DNA of 34,100 bases from Cytophagales bacterium (lineage in GTDB: Bacteria; Bacteroidota; Bacteroidia; Cytophagales; Microscillaceae): NCBI GenBank assembly GCA_004293905.1, contig RDZE01000042.1:1-34100 (forward strand), read 5' to 3'. The notes below the pieces were generated by a model, which worked only from the letters and a program-made list of their open reading frames with translations, was not told where the DNA came from and searched no databases. Of the stretch, positions 31,102 to 34,100 are shown piece by piece (position 1 is the first letter of the stretch; each line of letters opens with the position of its first letter). The position numbers and the translations under genes are program-made.

Positions 31102-32967
31102 GTGGATAAATATTGGGATAAAGAACAACTTGAGCAACTCTCACGCGAAGAGCTTTGCGCCATTATTTTAGAAGAAAAAACACCTACAAATAACTTAGCT
31201 TATTTGGCAAGCATGTTCCTAAAAATAACAGGCATGATACTTTGGGAATACCACAAAACCCCCGAAGAAAACTTCTTCTTGCTTTATCGGGACATCAAAA
31301 AACCTATCAAAGTCAGTTATCAAACTTGGCAAAATAGCATACACCCCGAAGATTTAGACAAAATGATGGACAAACTCGATAGAGTAACTCCACACGAAGA
31401 GCAATGCCGTGTAATGAATAAAAAAGGGAGCTATCAATGGGTATTGGTCAAAGGAAAAAGCATCATAAAAACACCTGATATGACCAAAATGGTAGGAATA
31501 TCGATAGACATACATAGACAAAAAAAAATAGAAGAGATACTTCTCAAAAGCGAAGAAAAATTCCGAAAACTCATAGAGCAAAATCCAAGTTGCATTGCTA
31601 TTTATACCCATAAGAAATTTCTTTATGTCAATCCTGAATTTTTGAAATTAACAGGCTACAGCAAGAGTGAAATGGCACGCCTGCACCCCCTCCAACTTAT
31701 TCATTATGACAACTACCCAGAAGCAAAAGAAAGATTTGAAAAAAGAGCACATGATAGCGAAAATGTTGAAACAAGGTACGATTTACAACTCGTATCAAGC
31801 GATGGACAATCTATCTGGGTAGATTTTCACGTAGGGCAAATTTACTATCAAGGGCAAAAAGCCTTCATCGCTAGTATCTATGACATCAGCCAACGAAAAT
31901 TCATGGAACAAGAGCTTAAAAGTTCTAACGAACAACTAAAAGCAGTAGAAGAAGAACTCAGACAAAATGCCGAAGAACTTTATAGCATCAATGAAAATTT
32001 AGAATATACCAAACTACAATTGGAAAGATTATTGGAGAGTGAACAACTGACCAATAAGAAAATAGAAAAAAAGAATAAACAACTTTACACACAACGCCAA
32101 GAAGGTAAAAAAATGCTGAGAGAGCTCAAAAAAGCCCAAACACAACTTGTGCAGTCAGAAAAAATGGCATCATTAGGAATGTTAGTGGCAGGCGTTGCGC
32201 ACGAAATCAATAACCCCATCAACTATATCAACTCCAGCAGTGAGGGGCTTAAAATTATCCTCAACGACATCATCACACTCTTGCAACAATATGACCAACT
32301 AACCCTCGATAATTTTCAGAAAAAATATGCAGAAATTAACCAAACCAAAGAAAATATAGAGTACCAAGAAATCATTACTGATGCCGCCGATTTGATAGAA
32401 AATATACACTCAGGAGCCGAACAAGTAGCCACTATAGTAAGAAGCCTGCGTAATTTTACAAGACAAGAAGAAGATTCGCTCAAATGGGTAGATGTACACC
32501 AACTTCTTGATACTACTTTGGTCATATTGCACAACCAATACAAAAAATTTTTACACATAGAGAAAGAATATGCAAACAATTTACCCAATATAGAATGTTA
32601 CCCAAATAAACTCAGTCAAGTATTCATGAACTTACTCATGAATGCCATACAAGCCATACAAATAAGACAAAACCAAGACAAGGAGCACGAAGGCATCATA
32701 TATATCAAAACATACTACCTCAATGAAACCAGCCTACAACTTGTAGCCATAGAGATAGAAGACAATGGAATGGGCGTACCCGAAAAATTAGGAAAAAAAG
32801 TATTTGAGCCTTTCGTTACCAGCAAAGATGTAGGCGAAGGAACAGGTTTAGGGCTTTCTATTTGTATGAGCATCATTGATAACCACAAAGGAACAATTGA
32901 CTTTCAAAATTTACCCAACCAAAAAGGAGTAAAATTCAAAATATATCTACCCATCAAGCAAAAATAA
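31102..32967 (+). CDS. Soluble PAS-PAS sensor histidine kinase
   Basis: The 621-aa protein starts at GTG and has no membrane segment, so it senses a cytoplasmic signal. Domains in order: a PAS-like fold (about 35-145, ending MVGISIDIHRQKKIEE), a second PAS (about 154-266, FRKLIEQNPSCIAIY... YVNPEFLKLTGYSKSEM ... IYDISQRK), a coiled coil (about 267-350) containing EEELRQNAEEL (283-293), a dimerisation/phosphoacceptor domain with His367 in GVAHEINNPINYI, and an ATPase domain with the N box around Asn514 (MNLLMNAIQAI), G1 DNGMGVP (554-560) and G2 GEGTGLGL (578-585). The kinase core is complete. A second signalling gene follows after 18 bases. Confidence 0.95.
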   Translation: MDKYWDKEQLEQLSREELCAIILEEKTPTNNLAYLASMFLKITGMILWEYHKTPEENFFLLYRDIKKPIKVSYQTWQNSIHPEDLDKMMDKLDRVTPHEEQCRVMNKKGSYQWVLVKGKSIIKTPDMTKMVGISIDIHRQKKIEEILLKSEEKFRKLIEQNPSCIAIYTHKKFLYVNPEFLKLTGYSKSEMARLHPLQLIHYDNYPEAKERFEKRAHDSENVETRYDLQLVSSDGQSIWVDFHVGQIYYQGQKAFIASIYDISQRKFMEQELKSSNEQLKAVEEELRQNAEELYSINENLEYTKLQLERLLESEQLTNKKIEKKNKQLYTQRQEGKKMLRELKKAQTQLVQSEKMASLGMLVAGVAHEINNPINYINSSSEGLKIILNDIITLLQQYDQLTLDNFQKKYAEINQTKENIEYQEIITDAADLIENIHSGAEQVATIVRSLRNFTRQEEDSLKWVDVHQLLDTTLVILHNQYKKFLHIEKEYANNLPNIECYPNKLSQVFMNLLMNAIQAIQIRQNQDKEHEGIIYIKTYYLNETSLQLVAIEIEDNGMGVPEKLGKKVFEPFVTSKDVGEGTGLGLSICMSIIDNHKGTIDFQNLPNQKGVKFKIYLPIKQK

Positions 32968-32985
32968 CTCTTCAGCAAAAGTCTT

Positions 32986-34100
32986 ATGGAACAAAGCGAA
33001 CATACATACGAAAAAAAAATTATACTCTATGTAGACGACGAGCCCAAAAACCTAAGCAGTTTTAAGTCCGTTTTCAGAAGATTTTATAAAATACTGGTTG
33101 CTGAATCTGCCCAAGAAGGTTTGGCTCTTATGCGCGATAACCCTATACATTTGGTCATTTCTGACCAGCGAATGCCCAAAATGACAGGCGTAGAGTTTTT
33201 GGAATTTATCTCCAAAGAATACCCCGATGTAACCCGTGTAATCATTACGGGCTACAGCGATATGGAGGCAATCGTAGAAGCCATCAATCGTGGAAAAGTA
33301 TTTAGCTATGTTACAAAACCTTGGAAAACAGACGAACTAAAAATAACCATAGACCACGCCTTAGAAGCCTACCAACTCAAAAAACAGAACCAACAACTGA
33401 TATTAGACCTTAAAAAGGTAAATGATGAGTTAGATAAATTTGTCTACAGTGCTGCCCACGACCTGCGCGCACCTATTACGACCATATTGGGTTTAATACA
33501 CTTAGCCCGAATGGAAAACAACTTAGACACCATCAAAGAACTTCTCGAACTGAAAGAAAAAATGGCAAAAAAATTAGATGACTATATCCAAGACATCGTG
33601 AACTACTCCTTCAATATACATACAGAAGTACAAAAAGAACGTATTTATTTTGCCCCTCTTATCGAAAAAATTTTAGAAGACTATAAATATTATGAATCTT
33701 GTGAAGCCATAGAAAAATACTTGCATATAGAACAAGAAGAAGCCTTTTATAGCGACAAAGCAAGGTTAATGGTTATTCTGCAAAATGTGATAGAAAATGC
33801 CATCAGATACGCAAACGTAGAACAAGAAAAACCTTTTCTGAAAGTAGAAGTAAAGGTGAACACAGAAAGCGTAAGCATTAAAATAACCGACAATGGAATA
33901 GGCATCAAAGAAGAGTATCTGTCGCATATATTTGATATGTTTTTTAGGGCAAGTGATAAAAAACACGGCTCAGGTTTAGGGCTGTTCGTAGTCAAAGAAA
34001 CCATAGAAAAACTCGATGGCGATATCTTGGTAGAATCGCAACATGGAAAAGGTACAATAGTAAATATTACCATTCCTAATTTAGAAAATCAACAAGAGGA
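32986..34100 (+). CDS. Receiver-histidine kinase hybrid (partial, runs off the window)
   Basis: The frame is open from ATG 32986 to the window edge (371 codons). Residues about 11-130 are a receiver domain with the acidic pair Asp17-Asp18, phosphoacceptor Asp60 in ISDQRMPKMTGVEF, Thr88 in IITGYSD and Lys111 in YVTKPW. After a short helix comes a kinase domain: phosphoacceptor His158 in SAAHDLRAPITTILG, N-box region VIENAIRYAN, G1 TDNGIGI and G2 GSGLGLFVV. Receiver-first hybrids take phosphate from another kinase and signal through their own kinase. The 18-base gap to the upstream PAS kinase suggests that it is the donor. No sensor domain is seen, so input comes through the receiver. The C-terminus (perhaps with further domains) lies beyond the window. 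Confidence 0.93.
   Translation, partial: MEQSEHTYEKKIILYVDDEPKNLSSFKSVFRRFYKILVAESAQEGLALMRDNPIHLVISDQRMPKMTGVEFLEFISKEYPDVTRVIITGYSDMEAIVEAINRGKVFSYVTKPWKTDELKITIDHALEAYQLKKQNQQLILDLKKVNDELDKFVYSAAHDLRAPITTILGLIHLARMENNLDTIKELLELKEKMAKKLDDYIQDIVNYSFNIHTEVQKERIYFAPLIEKILEDYKYYESCEAIEKYLHIEQEEAFYSDKARLMVILQNVIENAIRYANVEQEKPFLKVEVKVNTESVSIKITDNGIGIKEEYLSHIFDMFFRASDKKHGSGLGLFVVKETIEKLDGDILVESQHGKGTIVNITIPNLENQQE

Overview
The window comes from a Gram-negative member of the Bacteroidota, most likely the Cytophagales. Three things point there. Several promoters have a TAnnTTTG-type -7 box, in a few cases with a TTG element about 20 bases upstream, and Shine-Dalgarno sequences are weak. Many short proteins carry Sec or lipoprotein signals. 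The gene families are typical of the phylum: bacillithiol enzymes, SufE with a DUF59 partner, SpoIIE phosphatases with coiled coils, and a secreted CHAT/TPR protein. No rRNA, tRNA, CRISPR array, transposase or phage gene was seen.

Layout. Positions 1-800 hold the tail of an upstream gene, an AT-rich orphan small gene (350-622) between two degenerate repeats, and a terminator. Positions 813-4720 (minus strand) hold the CHAT/TPR protein and a DUF72 protein. Positions 4813-7846 (plus) hold an outer-membrane beta-barrel protein, then sufE, a DUF59 gene, a 71-aa unknown and a bacilliredoxin. Positions 7896-8557 (minus) hold overlapping DUF952 and CZB zinc-sensor genes. Positions 8754-11036 (plus) hold a FIST sensor followed by a SpoIIE-type phosphatase. 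Positions 11019-13379 hold a secreted possible M14-like peptidase, a small lipoprotein, a 200-base cluster of strong hairpins, and a secreted SUMF1-fold protein whose locus is bracketed by a direct repeat.

Positions 13639-17607 (minus) hold a TPR protein, a UDG-superfamily glycosylase, a nucleotide pyrophosphatase/phosphodiesterase-like enzyme and an SDR dehydrogenase. An MlaE permease without its usual partners lies at 17682-18422. After two small secreted unknowns comes a methyltransferase with an N-terminal export-like signal, followed by engB, a lipoprotein, a DUF3299 protein, bshC, a secreted unknown and a DUF4198 protein (19896-26309). Positions 26302-29149 carry surface-sugar and folate genes (manC, hldD, 5-formyl-THF cyclo-ligase). 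Positions 29216-30275 hold a tandem pair of paralogous small secreted proteins, and 30342-30965 a DUF697-SHOCT protein. The window ends in a signalling operon: a PAS histidine kinase and a receiver-kinase hybrid that runs off the edge.

Functional threads. BshC makes bacillithiol and the bacilliredoxin uses it, so the two loci probably belong to one thiol-redox system. The FIST/SpoIIE pair and the kinase operon share an almost identical coiled-coil linker (EEELRQNAEEL), which suggests a common signalling-linker module. Most of the window looks like ordinary chromosome. I found no convincing new defence or mobile system. The most unusual items are the export-signal methyltransferase, the FIST-SpoIIE pair, the hairpin cluster with rearranged repeats around the SUMF1 gene, and the tandem paralogues with an internal duplication and a changed localisation signal.
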